The notes under the pieces: model-generated | What the model saw: only the letters and a program-made list of their open reading frames with translations | Database searches by the model: none | Told to the model about the DNA's origin: nothing | Program-made: the position numbers and the translations under genes | Shown: positions 8,784 to 17,421 of the stretch, in pieces | How the letters are laid out: each line of letters starts with the position of its first letter | Numbering within the stretch: the stretch's first letter is position 1 | Source of the DNA: Planctomycetota bacterium | Lineage (GTDB): Bacteria > Planctomycetota > GCA-002687715 > DRQF01 | Assembly: GCA_011369445.1 (NCBI GenBank) | Contig: DRQF01000113.1 | Span: 1-38,380, forward strand | Direction of reading: 5' to 3' | Length of the DNA: 38,380 nucleotides

Positions 8784-9422
8784 TCACTTGCGCGGCGGTG
8801 CGGGGACGACGATGGTCGCGCCCCTCCTGAGATCCCTGGGACGCCTGAGACCGTTGGCTGCCAGGATCGGTTTCCATTCGGTGGACTTGCCATAGTAACG
8901 CTTGGCGATCGACGACGGCGTCTCGCCCCTGCGCACGACATGCCGAACAGGCCACTTGCCGGAATCGGAGGCCGAATTGGCACGCCCGTTCGTGATGCGA
9001 TTCTCCGACTCCGGGAGGACGACGACCGTGCCCTGCTGAAGATGCTCGGGGTCGAGTCCGGGATTGAGCGCGGCAATGCGCTTCCAAAGAGCACCTCTGC
9101 CGAGCTCCCGCTTGGCGAGAGTCCACAGATTGTCGCCCCGCCGTACGGTGACCGTTCGTCGACCGTCCTGCCGCGGCTTCGGGCGCGGCTTTGGCTTGGG
9201 GGCGACATGCCCCTCGGCGTCGAGCGTCCATGAGCGAAGAGAACCGTCCCGGTCCTCGTCCAGATCCAGCAGACGTCCGCCCCCCGCTTCATCGACGGCC
9301 ACGCGGGTCCCCCGTTGATCGAGCCCGTCTTGACTGCGGTCCTCGCGGGAGAAAATGGCGATGCAAAGCAGAACCGTGACGACACCCACGCCGATGAGCG
9401 ATGCGATCTTCTCGATACTCAT
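8784..9422 (-). CDS. membrane-anchored protein with two LysM domains
   Basis: The product is 212 residues. An N-terminal membrane helix (about 5-24) is followed by a low-complexity linker ending in a PKPKPRPKPR proline/lysine stretch. Two LysM peptidoglycan-binding modules follow: the first (about 90-137) begins VTVRRGDNLWTLAKRELG, the second (about 155-207) begins HVVRRGETPSSIAKRYYG. LysM modules bind the GlcNAc backbone of peptidoglycan, so the protein probably tethers the inner membrane to the wall or helps localise septal enzymes. No catalytic domain is present. It occupies the slot between ftsW and murC where murG is normally found. The ATG has AAGGA just upstream. Confidence 0.85.
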   Translation of the reverse strand: MSIEKIASLIGVGVVTVLLCIAIFSREDRSQDGLDQRGTRVAVDEAGGGRLLDLDEDRDGSLRSWTLDAEGHVAPKPKPRPKPRQDGRRTVTVRRGDNLWTLAKRELGRGALWKRIAALNPGLDPEHLQQGTVVVLPESENRITNGRANSASDSGKWPVRHVVRRGETPSSIAKRYYGKSTEWKPILAANGLRRPRDLRRGATIVVPAPPRK

Positions 9423-9457
9423 GATTCCTTTCCTTCCATTCGTTGAAGCGATGAAGC

Positions 9458-9565
9458 AGACCTGGCGTCGGAGAGATGTGAGTCCGACCGGTCGGGTCGA
9501 ACATGTTCATTCACGTGTGCGACTTAGACGATGAGGCGGGCTGAGGGGACCAGAACGCCAGGTCT
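9458..9565 (-). repeat. nested palindromes in the ftsW-lysM gap
   Basis: An 11-bp perfect inverted repeat, AGACCTGGCGT (9458-9468) and ACGCCAGGTCT (9555-9565), brackets 86 bases. Inside it lie two perfect palindromes: CCGACCGGTCGG (9484-9495) and GAACATGTTC (9499-9508). Transcribed from the dcw operon, this could fold into one long-range stem with two internal hairpins. As DNA it offers operator-like sites ahead of lysM-murC-murB. There is no T-run, so it is not a standard terminator. Its role is unknown. Confidence 0.5.
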
Positions 9566-9580
9566 GTTCATCTCCTTGTT

Positions 9581-10753
9581 TCATTTCCGTCGGCTCGTCT
9601 GGAGCGACTTCTTGGATCTCTTGTTCGATCGATCGACATATGCGGGGCCGCGCTCTTTTGGCGTCGTCCGCGCAATGTTGAGCAGAATCCCCACCGTGCA
9701 TCCGAGCATGAGCAAGCTCGAACCTCCATAGGACACGAAGGGCAACCCGATCCCCTTGGGCGGCACGAGGCCCGTGACGACGGACATGTTGAGGAGGGCC
9801 TGAAAGCCCACCATGAACGTCAGGCCGAACGCCAGAAGGAAGCTGTCCTTGCGCCGAGCGAAGAGGGCTATGCGAAACCCCTGGACGAGAAAGAGCAGGA
9901 ACAGGCCGAGAACGGCGAGTTCACCCGCCAGGCCAAACTGCTCGCCGATCGAAGCGAAGATGAAATCCGTTTCCACATAGGGAACGAACCACAGCGGCGC
10001 CTGACCGGCCCCCGGCCCTCGTCCGACCAACCCGCCTGACGCCATCACCTCGAGGGCTCTTTGAACCTGCTCGTGAGGACCGTCGCGGAAGGTCTGCAAC
10101 CTGGACATGACGTGTTCGAAATGTCCGATCATCACGGCCAGAAAGAAGGGAACGACCGCGAGCGCCGAGCCCAACATGTGCCTCAGTCGCATGCCGGCCA
10201 GGAAGAGCACCAAGCCTCCGACGACGATGAGAAAGATGCTCGTGCCGAAATCCGGTTCCGCAGCCACCAAGACCACGGTCACCGCCAAACCGAGGGCGGC
10301 GGGGAGAAAGCCGCGACGGAAACTCGCGATCTCGTCGTTGCGCCACACGCCATACCAGGCGGCCAGCAGGACGACGAGAGGTTTCGCCACCTCGGAGGCC
10401 TGCAAGCCGAAGGGGCCGATCTGCAGCCACCGTCGTGCCCCATTCACGGGGGGCAGGACCAAGACGACGGCCAAGACGATCCACAAGAGCGGGAGAGCCC
10501 GCGGAGCCAGGGCGACAAGACGGCGGTGATCGAAGCGCGCAAACGCCCAGCAAAGACCCGAGGCCGCGGCGAGAAACGCCGCTTGACGCATCCCCATTCC
10601 GTCGACATCTCGAGCCCCGAGGACGGCGCGAGGCAAGGTGGCGGAGAACACCTGGAACAGCCCGAGCACCGAGAGCAGAAACGCCGATCCGAGCAGAACA
10701 CTCGTCGACGAGGCGAGTTCCGCGGGCGGGGTCTTCCGACTGGAAGCGCTCAT
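9581..10753 (-). CDS. ftsW: FtsW, septal peptidoglycan glycosyltransferase (SEDS)
   Basis: FtsW polymerises lipid II into glycan strands at the septum with its partner FtsI. The 390-residue product has about ten hydrophobic helices. SEDS signatures include NGARRWLQIGPFGLQASEVA (about 104-124), where the R-x-x-x-x-G...Q-P/A-S-E-x-x-K pattern is diagnostic, and GLVPPKGIGLPFVSYGGSS near the C-terminus. The C-terminal tail is basic. It starts with a four-base ATGA overlap with murF. FtsW rather than RodA is favoured by its place in the dcw operon. The usual mraY-murD pair between murF and ftsW is missing. Confidence 0.92.
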   Translation of the reverse strand: MSASSRKTPPAELASSTSVLLGSAFLLSVLGLFQVFSATLPRAVLGARDVDGMGMRQAAFLAAASGLCWAFARFDHRRLVALAPRALPLLWIVLAVVLVLPPVNGARRWLQIGPFGLQASEVAKPLVVLLAAWYGVWRNDEIASFRRGFLPAALGLAVTVVLVAAEPDFGTSIFLIVVGGLVLFLAGMRLRHMLGSALAVVPFFLAVMIGHFEHVMSRLQTFRDGPHEQVQRALEVMASGGLVGRGPGAGQAPLWFVPYVETDFIFASIGEQFGLAGELAVLGLFLLFLVQGFRIALFARRKDSFLLAFGLTFMVGFQALLNMSVVTGLVPPKGIGLPFVSYGGSSLLMLGCTVGILLNIARTTPKERGPAYVDRSNKRSKKSLQTSRRK

Positions 10754-12144
10754 GCTTCGCTCTCCATCCCGTCCTCGAAGAGGTTCTCGAGAGCCATGGC
10801 CCGAGAGGCCTTGATCAGCAAAAGATCGCCCGCGCGCATCTCCCCCTTCAGGGCCAAGCCCAGAGCTTGCCTGTCCTCATGCAAGGCGATTCTCGTCCTG
10901 GGAAAACCGGCATCCAGGGCCGATCGATAAGCGGCCTTCATGGCGGGGCCCACGAGGTGGACCCGGTCGGCCACGCCGTCCGCGAGGGCGCGGCCGAGCG
11001 CCTCGTGATGTTCGGTCTCGGTCGCTCCCAACTCCAGCATGTCGCCCAACGCGAGAAACCTCCTGCCATTCGTCGGCAGAACGCGAAAGACGTCCAAGGC
11101 CGCCCGCATGGACGCCGGATTGGCGTTGTAGCAGTCGAAGATGACCTCGAGCCCCCCCACCCTTCGGCGCTCCATGCGCAGGGGCGTGCATCGAAGGCGC
11201 TGGGCGGCTTGGGCGATTTCCTCTTCCTCGAGGCCCATGATGCGCGCCGCGGTCGCGGCGGCGAGCAAGTTGGAGAGGTTGTGTCGGCCGAGGAACGGCG
11301 CAGCGACCCTCGGGCCCTTGGGGCTCATGCGAAAGCTCACGCCATCCACACCGACCTCCGCCTCCCACGCCCGTGCCTCGCATCCCGTCCCCACGCCGTA
11401 ACGTCGGACCTCGACATCCGAGGTCACGGCCGGACGCGCGGCGGCCAGACGGGGATCGTCGCCGTTCAGCAGCAAAACACCCCCTGCTCGCAGATGTTGG
11501 GCAAGAGAGAGTTTCTCGGCCAGCACGGACGTCACCGAGCCCAGGCCTTCCAAGTGTCCTGGACCAATGCTGGTGATGATTCCCAGGTGGGGCGAGGCAA
11601 CGCTTGCCAGACGCGCCACTTCCCCCACGGCGCTCGTTCCGACCTCGAGGACGACGGCTTCCGTCTCGGCTTCGATGCGACAGAGGGTGAGCGGAACGCC
11701 CACCGCGTTGTTGAAACTCGCTCGCGCGCCGACGACAGACCTGTGTTCCGCGAGCAGACCGGCCAGCATGTCCTTGGTGGTGGTTTTGCCGTTGGTCCCC
11801 GTGATGGCGGCGAAACGCGCTCGACTGCGGCGACGGAGAAGGCTTCCCAGTTGCAAGAAGGCTTCCCGAGAATCCTCGACCCGCAGTACGCGACTCACGA
11901 TGGAGGCATCCCCATCGCGCTGCGGCAGCCGCGGACTGATGGCTGCGGCGGCGCCGGCCCGAAGGGCCTGCGGAACGTGGTCGCTCCCCTGAAATCGCTC
12001 CCCATCCAAGGCGACGAAGAGGTCTCCCTCGGCGACCTCGCGAGAGTCGGTGACGACCCGTCGCACCGTGACTCTCCCGAGTGCGGGCGAGGGCGAGCGT
12101 GCGCCGACGGCACGAGCAATCTCTTCCAGACTCAACGCGATCAT
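10750..12144 (-). CDS. murF: UDP-MurNAc-tripeptide--D-Ala-D-Ala ligase (MurF)
   Basis: MurF adds D-Ala-D-Ala to complete the cytoplasmic pentapeptide precursor. The 464-residue product has the N-terminal TDSREVAEGDLFVAL motif (about 32-46), the ATP loop TGTNGKTT (115-122), VLEVGTS, the FDCYNANPASM motif that marks MurF, and LGDMLELGATE. It has ATGA overlaps at both ends, with murE upstream and ftsW downstream, so its expression should be translationally coupled. Confidence 0.95.
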   Translation of the reverse strand: MIALSLEEIARAVGARSPSPALGRVTVRRVVTDSREVAEGDLFVALDGERFQGSDHVPQALRAGAAAAISPRLPQRDGDASIVSRVLRVEDSREAFLQLGSLLRRRSRARFAAITGTNGKTTTKDMLAGLLAEHRSVVGARASFNNAVGVPLTLCRIEAETEAVVLEVGTSAVGEVARLASVASPHLGIITSIGPGHLEGLGSVTSVLAEKLSLAQHLRAGGVLLLNGDDPRLAAARPAVTSDVEVRRYGVGTGCEARAWEAEVGVDGVSFRMSPKGPRVAAPFLGRHNLSNLLAAATAARIMGLEEEEIAQAAQRLRCTPLRMERRRVGGLEVIFDCYNANPASMRAALDVFRVLPTNGRRFLALGDMLELGATETEHHEALGRALADGVADRVHLVGPAMKAAYRSALDAGFPRTRIALHEDRQALGLALKGEMRAGDLLLIKASRAMALENLFEDGMESEA

Positions 12145-13637
12145 GTGGCCCTCTCGATGGATCGTTCGCGCTCATCGCGCCATGCGCGGACCACCGCCCG
12201 GTCATCGTGGGGAATCCGGCGCCCCTGAATGATCTGCTCCCCTTCGTGCCCTTTCCCTGCGATCAACACCACGTCTCCCGGGCGGGCCTCGGAGAGCATG
12301 GCCTCGATCGCTTCCTTCCGATCGCGGATGTACGGCATGGCGCCTGGGTTGGAGACTCCGGCGCGGATCTCGTCCGTGATGGCCTCCGGGCGTTCGCCCC
12401 GAGGATTGTCGTCCGTGATCAGCGCGCGGTCGGCCAAGCACTCGGCGATCCGTCCCATTGCGGGGCGCTTGCCGCGATCCTTCTCGCCGCCGCAGCCGAA
12501 CACGAGGAGGAGGCGGCGGGGAGCCACGCTCCGCAAGGCTCCCAGGACCTTCTCCAGAGCGTCCGGCGTGTGCGCGTAGTCCACGAAAACACGGAATCCC
12601 GCGTGGACGGCGATTTCCTCCAGCCGACCTGGGGGGGCCTCGACCCGTCCGAGGGCGCGAACGATCGTCGCCAGGTCGATTCCCGCCAGCAGGCCGAGGG
12701 AAGCCGCGGTGAGGAGGTTGTCCTTGTTGTGCAGCCCCGTGAGGCTGGTAGTCAGGCGAGCCGATTTGCCATCCGCCGTTCGCAGCGCCATCGTCATGCC
12801 GTCGAGCGTCATGCCGTCAAGGCGGGCCGCGAGCAGGGCGTCGTCCCGGTCCCTGGACGTGAAACCCGTGAACCGGACCCCCTCGGGGCAACGGTCGGCG
12901 AAGTAGGCGACGTGGGGATCGTCGAGGTTCATCACCAAGGCGCCCCCCGGTCGAATGAGTCCGGGCAGGCGAGCCTTGGCCTCCCGATAGGAGAAAAGAT
13001 CTCTGTGATAGTCGAGATGTTCGCGAGTGATATTCGTGATCGCGGCATGGGCGAACTCGATGCCGGCCAAACGATCCTGATCGAGGGCGTGAGAGGACGC
13101 TTCGACGACGGCGGAATCCAGCCCGCTGCGTTTCATCTGAGCGAAATAGGCGTGCAGGTCCTCTGGAGGCGGCGTCGTCATGTGAGAGGCTCGCTCCTTC
13201 CCTCCCGTCCGATTCGCCACCGTACTGACCAGACCCGGTCTGCGCCCCGCCTCCTTCAAGATGGCCTCGAAGAAGTAGCAGGTGCTCGTCTTCCCGTTGG
13301 TTCCCGTCACCGCGTAGACGTCGAGGGACGAAGCGGGGTTCCCCTCACACGCCGCGGCGAGCAGAGCCGCCGATTTCCGGCCTTCGGGAAGGACGACCGT
13401 CGGGAGCCCCAGACCGAGGGGAAGAGGCGCCGCCACGGCGACAGCTCCTCGTGCGAGGGCATCCTCGACGAACTCGAGACCGTCACGTGAATTGCCGGGG
13501 AGGGCGAGGAACAGGCTTCCGGGACGAACGCGCCTGGAGTCCTGGGTCACCGACGTGATGAGACACTCCTCGCCTCCCTCCACCGGGTTCAGGCCGGCGC
13601 GTCTCAAAAGGTCGTTCAGCGGGATGGGCGTCGACAT
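12141..13637 (-). CDS. murE: UDP-MurNAc-tripeptide synthetase, meso-DAP type (MurE)
   Basis: MurE adds the third stem-peptide residue. The product is 498 residues from the ATG at 13637, which has GGAG 11 bases upstream and gives the usual N-terminus and length. The frame is open up to a TTG at 13769, but that extension has no family resemblance. Motifs are TSVTQDSRRVRPGSLFLAL (28-46), the ATP loop TGTNGKTS (111-118), HALDQDRLAGIEFAHAAITN and the substrate-selecting DNPR (about 410-413). DNPR predicts meso-diaminopimelate rather than lysine. The gene overlaps murF by four bases and lies 158 bases after ftsI, the longest gap before ftsW in the operon. That gap shows no clear terminator or promoter. 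Confidence 0.94.
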   Translation of the reverse strand: MSTPIPLNDLLRRAGLNPVEGGEECLITSVTQDSRRVRPGSLFLALPGNSRDGLEFVEDALARGAVAVAAPLPLGLGLPTVVLPEGRKSAALLAAACEGNPASSLDVYAVTGTNGKTSTCYFFEAILKEAGRRPGLVSTVANRTGGKERASHMTTPPPEDLHAYFAQMKRSGLDSAVVEASSHALDQDRLAGIEFAHAAITNITREHLDYHRDLFSYREAKARLPGLIRPGGALVMNLDDPHVAYFADRCPEGVRFTGFTSRDRDDALLAARLDGMTLDGMTMALRTADGKSARLTTSLTGLHNKDNLLTAASLGLLAGIDLATIVRALGRVEAPPGRLEEIAVHAGFRVFVDYAHTPDALEKVLGALRSVAPRRLLLVFGCGGEKDRGKRPAMGRIAECLADRALITDDNPRGERPEAITDEIRAGVSNPGAMPYIRDRKEAIEAMLSEARPGDVVLIAGKGHEGEQIIQGRRIPHDDRAVVRAWRDERERSIERAT

Positions 13638-13795
13638 CGACTTCAATACTCCACGAACCAGTCGAGACAGCGGCGAATCGCTCCCTGGACGCGGGCGAGC
13701 CATCCCATGGACGATCGTCTTCCCCGGGAAGCCAGGACGGGCTCCGATCCTCCCCGCGACACATCCCAAAGGCCTTGCATGCTTCGAACCATGGT

Positions 13796-15640
13796 TTACT
13801 CCTTGTCCTTAGGCACGCCCAGACGGGTCAGAGTGCGTTCCAGGATTCCGCGAACCGCCGGACCCGCGGTGGATCCGCCGTAGAAGCGGCGGCCGGACAC
13901 TTCGTACACGCCCACATAGACGGTCACGGCGGGCGCCGTCGCCGGGGCGAAAGCCACGAGCGAAGCGTGGTACTTCCCCGTGTGTCCTCCCTTCGTCATG
14001 ACCTGGGCCGTGCCGGTCTTGGCCGCCGCCGTCCAAGGAAGATCCTTCAGCACCCTGGCGGTCCCATCCTCCACGACATCGCCCAGCACACTCCGCATCT
14101 CCTCAGCGATTCGCGGATCGAGAATCGTGCGGGCTGGGCGTTCGCGGATCTCGCGTTCTCCGTCGGCGCGGCCGATCCAGTCGACGAGGCGCGGTTCGTG
14201 GTAGACACCACGCGTTCCGAAGACTCCAAACTTGGCGGCGAGCAGAAGAGGCGGGATGGTGATCTCATGGCCGTAGGGCAGACGCGTGGCGGTAAAGAGC
14301 GGATTGGCCTTCTCGCGAGAAAGGTATCGGGCGCCGCGCTGCCCCGGAAAAAGTAGGCCCGGCTTCCGGCGGAACTCCCAGGCGTCCACGGCTTCGTAGA
14401 GACGATCCAACCCCAAGATGTCGAATCCCAGCATGGCCATGCCGATATTGGAACTCTTGACGATGACGTCGCGAGCGGAAAGAACGCCGTGGCGGCTGGA
14501 ATCCCTGACGGAGGTCGCCGCGTGCCCCAGACGAAAGCTCCGCCGACCCCCTTGGGTATCGAAACTGCGGTCCCACTCGACCCAACCCCGCTCCCGAGCC
14601 TTCGCCATGACGAAAGGCTTGAAGGTCGAGCCGGGAACATAGGAGTCCATCACCGGTCTCGAGCGGAAGAGCTTGGCGGAGGCCCTGCCCGCCCTCAGAT
14701 CCTCGACGCTCGCGTCGGGAAGACTCTTCATGGCGAGAATGCGATTGGTCGAAGTCTCCAGCACGACCGCGGATGCGCCCTCGCATTCGAAATCACCGGA
14801 CTCCATGAGCCGGTCCAACTCCTCTTGGACGATGCGCTGGATCTCGACGTCAAGGGTGAGGCCCACATCCAATCCGTCCCGACGCGGCCTCTCCCAGTGA
14901 CCGTCCAGGTCCAACTCGACCCCACGGCCATCCTTCCTGCACCGCCAGATCCCGGGCTCGCCGCGGAGTTCCGCGTCGAGCGCCATCTCGATCCCGGCGC
15001 GGCCCTGGAGGTCTCCGGTCCGCCCCTCGGCGCGCACAGACCCCAGGAAACCCACGACCTCCGCGGCCAGCCTCCCCTGCGGGTAGACCCGACGCGCCTC
15101 CGCCTCGAACGAGAAATTCTGGATGCGATGTCTGCGGAACACGTCGGTCAGATAGGCCTTTTCGTGGGCGAGAAGCCCCGTCACCAGCTTGCGTCGGCGA
15201 ATCCGCACCCAGCGCTCGCCCCCTTCCGGCGTGACCGTGACTCGGAAACGTTCGAGTGCGTGGTCCACGAATTCTCGCGGATCGACCTGCACGCCCAGAT
15301 CGCCGAGGGCGTCCAGCGTCAGGAGCGCCCGCTGTTCCAAGGAGAGAATGGGCTGCCTCGGCCGAGGACGGTGCTCGAGACTGGGGTCCACATAGAGGGT
15401 CCAGGTGTCGTAGCCCATCGCGAGCGGCGTACCGCCAGCGTCGAGGATGCGTCCCCTTCGACCTCGCTCGAATTCCGACCGACCGAGTTTGTGGAGCGAC
15501 CGCTTGGCTCTCAGTTCGGCTTTGCCGTCGAGGTCCTTGGGCGGATTGACCTGGACGTGAACGAGACGGACCGCAACGAGCCCGTAGAACAGGAAGAGCA
15601 GTCCCGCGATCCGCAGTAGATTCTGGCGGGTATCCCCCAT
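13796..15640 (-). CDS. ftsI: FtsI, septal penicillin-binding protein (class B transpeptidase)
   Basis: FtsI cross-links septal peptidoglycan in the periplasm as partner of FtsW. The 614-residue product has one N-terminal membrane helix (about 10-28) and a dimerisation/pedestal region containing RGRRGRILDAGGTPLA (60-75). The transpeptidase domain has all three active-site motifs: STFK (S338-K341), SSN (396-398) and KTGT (541-544). There is no PASTA domain at the C-terminus. The ATG at 15640 has GAGGA four bases upstream and lies 25 bases after ftsL. Confidence 0.94.
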   Translation of the reverse strand: MGDTRQNLLRIAGLLFLFYGLVAVRLVHVQVNPPKDLDGKAELRAKRSLHKLGRSEFERGRRGRILDAGGTPLAMGYDTWTLYVDPSLEHRPRPRQPILSLEQRALLTLDALGDLGVQVDPREFVDHALERFRVTVTPEGGERWVRIRRRKLVTGLLAHEKAYLTDVFRRHRIQNFSFEAEARRVYPQGRLAAEVVGFLGSVRAEGRTGDLQGRAGIEMALDAELRGEPGIWRCRKDGRGVELDLDGHWERPRRDGLDVGLTLDVEIQRIVQEELDRLMESGDFECEGASAVVLETSTNRILAMKSLPDASVEDLRAGRASAKLFRSRPVMDSYVPGSTFKPFVMAKARERGWVEWDRSFDTQGGRRSFRLGHAATSVRDSSRHGVLSARDVIVKSSNIGMAMLGFDILGLDRLYEAVDAWEFRRKPGLLFPGQRGARYLSREKANPLFTATRLPYGHEITIPPLLLAAKFGVFGTRGVYHEPRLVDWIGRADGEREIRERPARTILDPRIAEEMRSVLGDVVEDGTARVLKDLPWTAAAKTGTAQVMTKGGHTGKYHASLVAFAPATAPAVTVYVGVYEVSGRRFYGGSTAGPAVRGILERTLTRLGVPKDKE

Positions 15641-15665
15641 TCGTTCCTCGTCTCCTTTCCTCGTG

Positions 15666-15962
15666 TCAGTCCGTCTTTTCCGACCAGGTCGCTTCGGGAG
15701 GGAGCGCGATGACGGGGGGAGTCCTCTTCACGAGCTCCCCCTCCATGCCCAATCTCACGGCCGCCTCCCGCAGCGACCGCAGCGTGCGGCGCCGGGCAAT
15801 CTCGGCGTCCAGAAACCTCACCTGATTCTCGAGAACCCCCTCACGCTCCCGAAGAGTTCTCGTCCGATAGGCACCTGCGAGAATCTGGCTTTGCAGAAGC
15901 AATCCATGTCCCATCGCAGCGAAGAGCACCAGGATACCCACAGAAAAAAGAAGCCCCCTCAT
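15666..15962 (-). CDS. ftsL: FtsL-like bitopic division protein
   Basis: The product is 98 residues with one N-terminal membrane helix (about 4-24) followed by a charged, heptad-like helix (about 33-70, with REREGVLENQVRFLDAEIAR) and a short tail. This architecture, together with the position between rsmH and ftsI, identifies FtsL, which scaffolds FtsB, FtsQ and FtsWI. FtsL sequences are poorly conserved, so topology and context carry the call. It overlaps rsmH by four bases (ATGA). Confidence 0.8.
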   Translation of the reverse strand: MRGLLFSVGILVLFAAMGHGLLLQSQILAGAYRTRTLREREGVLENQVRFLDAEIARRRTLRSLREAAVRLGMEGELVKRTPPVIALPPEATWSEKTD

Positions 15963-16864
15963 GCCCGCGGCTCCTCGGTCGCCTGGGCCTCGAAGACGCG
16001 CAGTCGCGCGCTCCTCGCTCGCGGGTTCTCTCGGATCTCGTCTCGAGTCGGCGCCGCGGGCTTGGGCGTGAGCACACAGCCCTTGCCTTCCCTCGCCAAA
16101 TCTCGAAACGTCGTCTTCACGATCCGATCCTCCAAGGAATGAAATGCGATCACGACCATCCGCCCCCCCGGCGCCAAACGATCGGCCAGAGCCGGGATGG
16201 CCCGTTTCAGGCTCTCCAGTTCGTCATTCACGGCGATCCGCAGGGCCTGAAACACCTTCGTGGCCGGGTGAATGCGTCCCCCTCCACGTGAAACCGTCTT
16301 CACCAACTCCGCCAGCTCGCGGGTTCGTCGGATGCGGGTCCGCTGCCGCACCTCCACGATCTTGCGAGCGATGGCGCGGGCACGAGGTTCCTCCCCGTAC
16401 TCGCGAAAAATCCGCTCCAGCTCCGACTCGTCCAGTCGCTGCACGAGCTGGGCGGCCGTCACTCCCTTGCCCCGCGACATCCGCATGTCCAAGGGGCCAT
16501 CGGCTTGAATCGAGAATCCTCGTTCGGCCTGGTCCAGTTGCATCGAACTCACGCCGAGATCCATCAACACTCCATCGAGGGCCGGCATTCCCAACTCCTC
16601 GATCCTCCAGGCCGCGTCTCGGAAGTCGCCCTTGAGGGGGATGAGGCGCTCGCCGAACCGTTCCAGACGCTGCTGCGCTCGGTCGAGAGCGTCCCGGTCC
16701 CGATCCATCCCGATGACTCTCCCGGTCGGAGACGACGCCTCGAGAAGCCCCTCCGCGTGTCCTCCAGCCCCCAAAGTGACGTCCGCGAAAACCGTGTCGG
16801 GAGCAGGTCGGAGCCACTCGATCACCGTCCGCAGCAGAACCGAACGGTGTCCCCATTCACTCAT
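15959..16864 (-). CDS. rsmH: 16S rRNA (cytosine1402-N4)-methyltransferase RsmH (MraW)
   Basis: RsmH methylates C1402 of 16S rRNA with S-adenosylmethionine. The 301-residue product begins MSEWGHRSVLLRTVIEWL and carries the cofactor-binding FADVTLGAGGHAEGLL, the LMDLGVSSMQLDQAERGFS motif with GPLDMRMS, and VNDELESLKRAIP near the C-terminus, all diagnostic of the family. The ATG at 16864 overlaps the mraZ stop by eight bases; an upstream in-frame start would lie inside mraZ and lacks family resemblance. It overlaps ftsL by four bases downstream. Confidence 0.95.
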   Translation of the reverse strand: MSEWGHRSVLLRTVIEWLRPAPDTVFADVTLGAGGHAEGLLEASSPTGRVIGMDRDRDALDRAQQRLERFGERLIPLKGDFRDAAWRIEELGMPALDGVLMDLGVSSMQLDQAERGFSIQADGPLDMRMSRGKGVTAAQLVQRLDESELERIFREYGEEPRARAIARKIVEVRQRTRIRRTRELAELVKTVSRGGGRIHPATKVFQALRIAVNDELESLKRAIPALADRLAPGGRMVVIAFHSLEDRIVKTTFRDLAREGKGCVLTPKPAAPTRDEIRENPRARSARLRVFEAQATEEPRA

Positions 16865-17345
16865 TTCCCTGGTCACTGCCCCGCGCACGCGGGCGGGCTC
16901 CGATCTCGGCAAAAACATCCTCCAGCGCGTCGTCGAAGGACTCGTCGTCCTCGGCGAGATCGACCGCCTTGTCCGCGGGCATGATCTCGATCCTCTCGTT
17001 CATGAAGAGGATGATGACGTCTCTCTCGATCCCGGCCGCCTCCTTCAAGTCCTTGGGCACGAGAATCCGACCGGCGGAGTCCAGACTGACGGGAACGAAG
17101 CGATAGAGAATCTTGCGCCGGGTCTCACGGGACTTCCGCGTGTTGTCCAACACCTCCGACAGGGCATCGACGAACTCCCGATGCTGCTTTTCGGTGTGGA
17201 GGTAGAGGTACCCTTTTTCCAGACATCCGAGGTGAAGATCTTGGCCACCACCCTCCTTCTCGATTTCTTTGCGCAGCAAGGCCGGAATGACGAGGCGTCC
17301 CTTGTCATCGATCGTCAGAACTTTGGGAAGTCGTCCCAGCAGCAT
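16857..17345 (-). CDS. mraZ: MraZ, AbrB-like regulator of the dcw operon
   Basis: MraZ is a DNA-binding protein that typically represses its own dcw operon by binding TGGG-type repeats near the promoter. The product is 162 residues from the ATG at 17345, which has AAGGA five bases upstream and gives the expected MLLGRLPKVLTIDDKGRL start; a GTG five codons earlier lacks a good ribosome site. Two swapped-hairpin AbrB-like repeats are visible: DDKGRLVIP (about 13-21) and DSAGRILVPKDLKEAAGIE (about 88-106). An acidic C-terminal extension (DDESFDDALEDV) follows. It is the first gene of the operon and has a structured leader of about 245 bases. Confidence 0.93.
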   Translation of the reverse strand: MLLGRLPKVLTIDDKGRLVIPALLRKEIEKEGGGQDLHLGCLEKGYLYLHTEKQHREFVDALSEVLDNTRKSRETRRKILYRFVPVSLDSAGRILVPKDLKEAAGIERDVIILFMNERIEIMPADKAVDLAEDDESFDDALEDVFAEIGARPRARGSDQGNE

Positions 17346-17421
17346 GCGCGTCCTTTTCACGGTCAGGACCGTCCCGACCTCTCGTGCGCCCCCAAAACGG
17401 GGGCGATCCGTGGTGAACGCC

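Noticed and set aside
9499-9508. GAACATGTTC as a LexA (SOS) box
   Set aside because: The Gram-positive type LexA box has GAAC and GTTC separated by four bases. Here only two separate them, and no SOS gene follows.
10700-10800. Hidden or frameshifted mraY/murD between murF and ftsW
   Set aside because: murF and ftsW overlap by four bases, so there is no space for another gene.
10435-13490. Long plus-strand frames opposite murE and murF
   Set aside because: The minus strand carries conserved Mur ligase motifs. The plus-strand products have no recognisable features.
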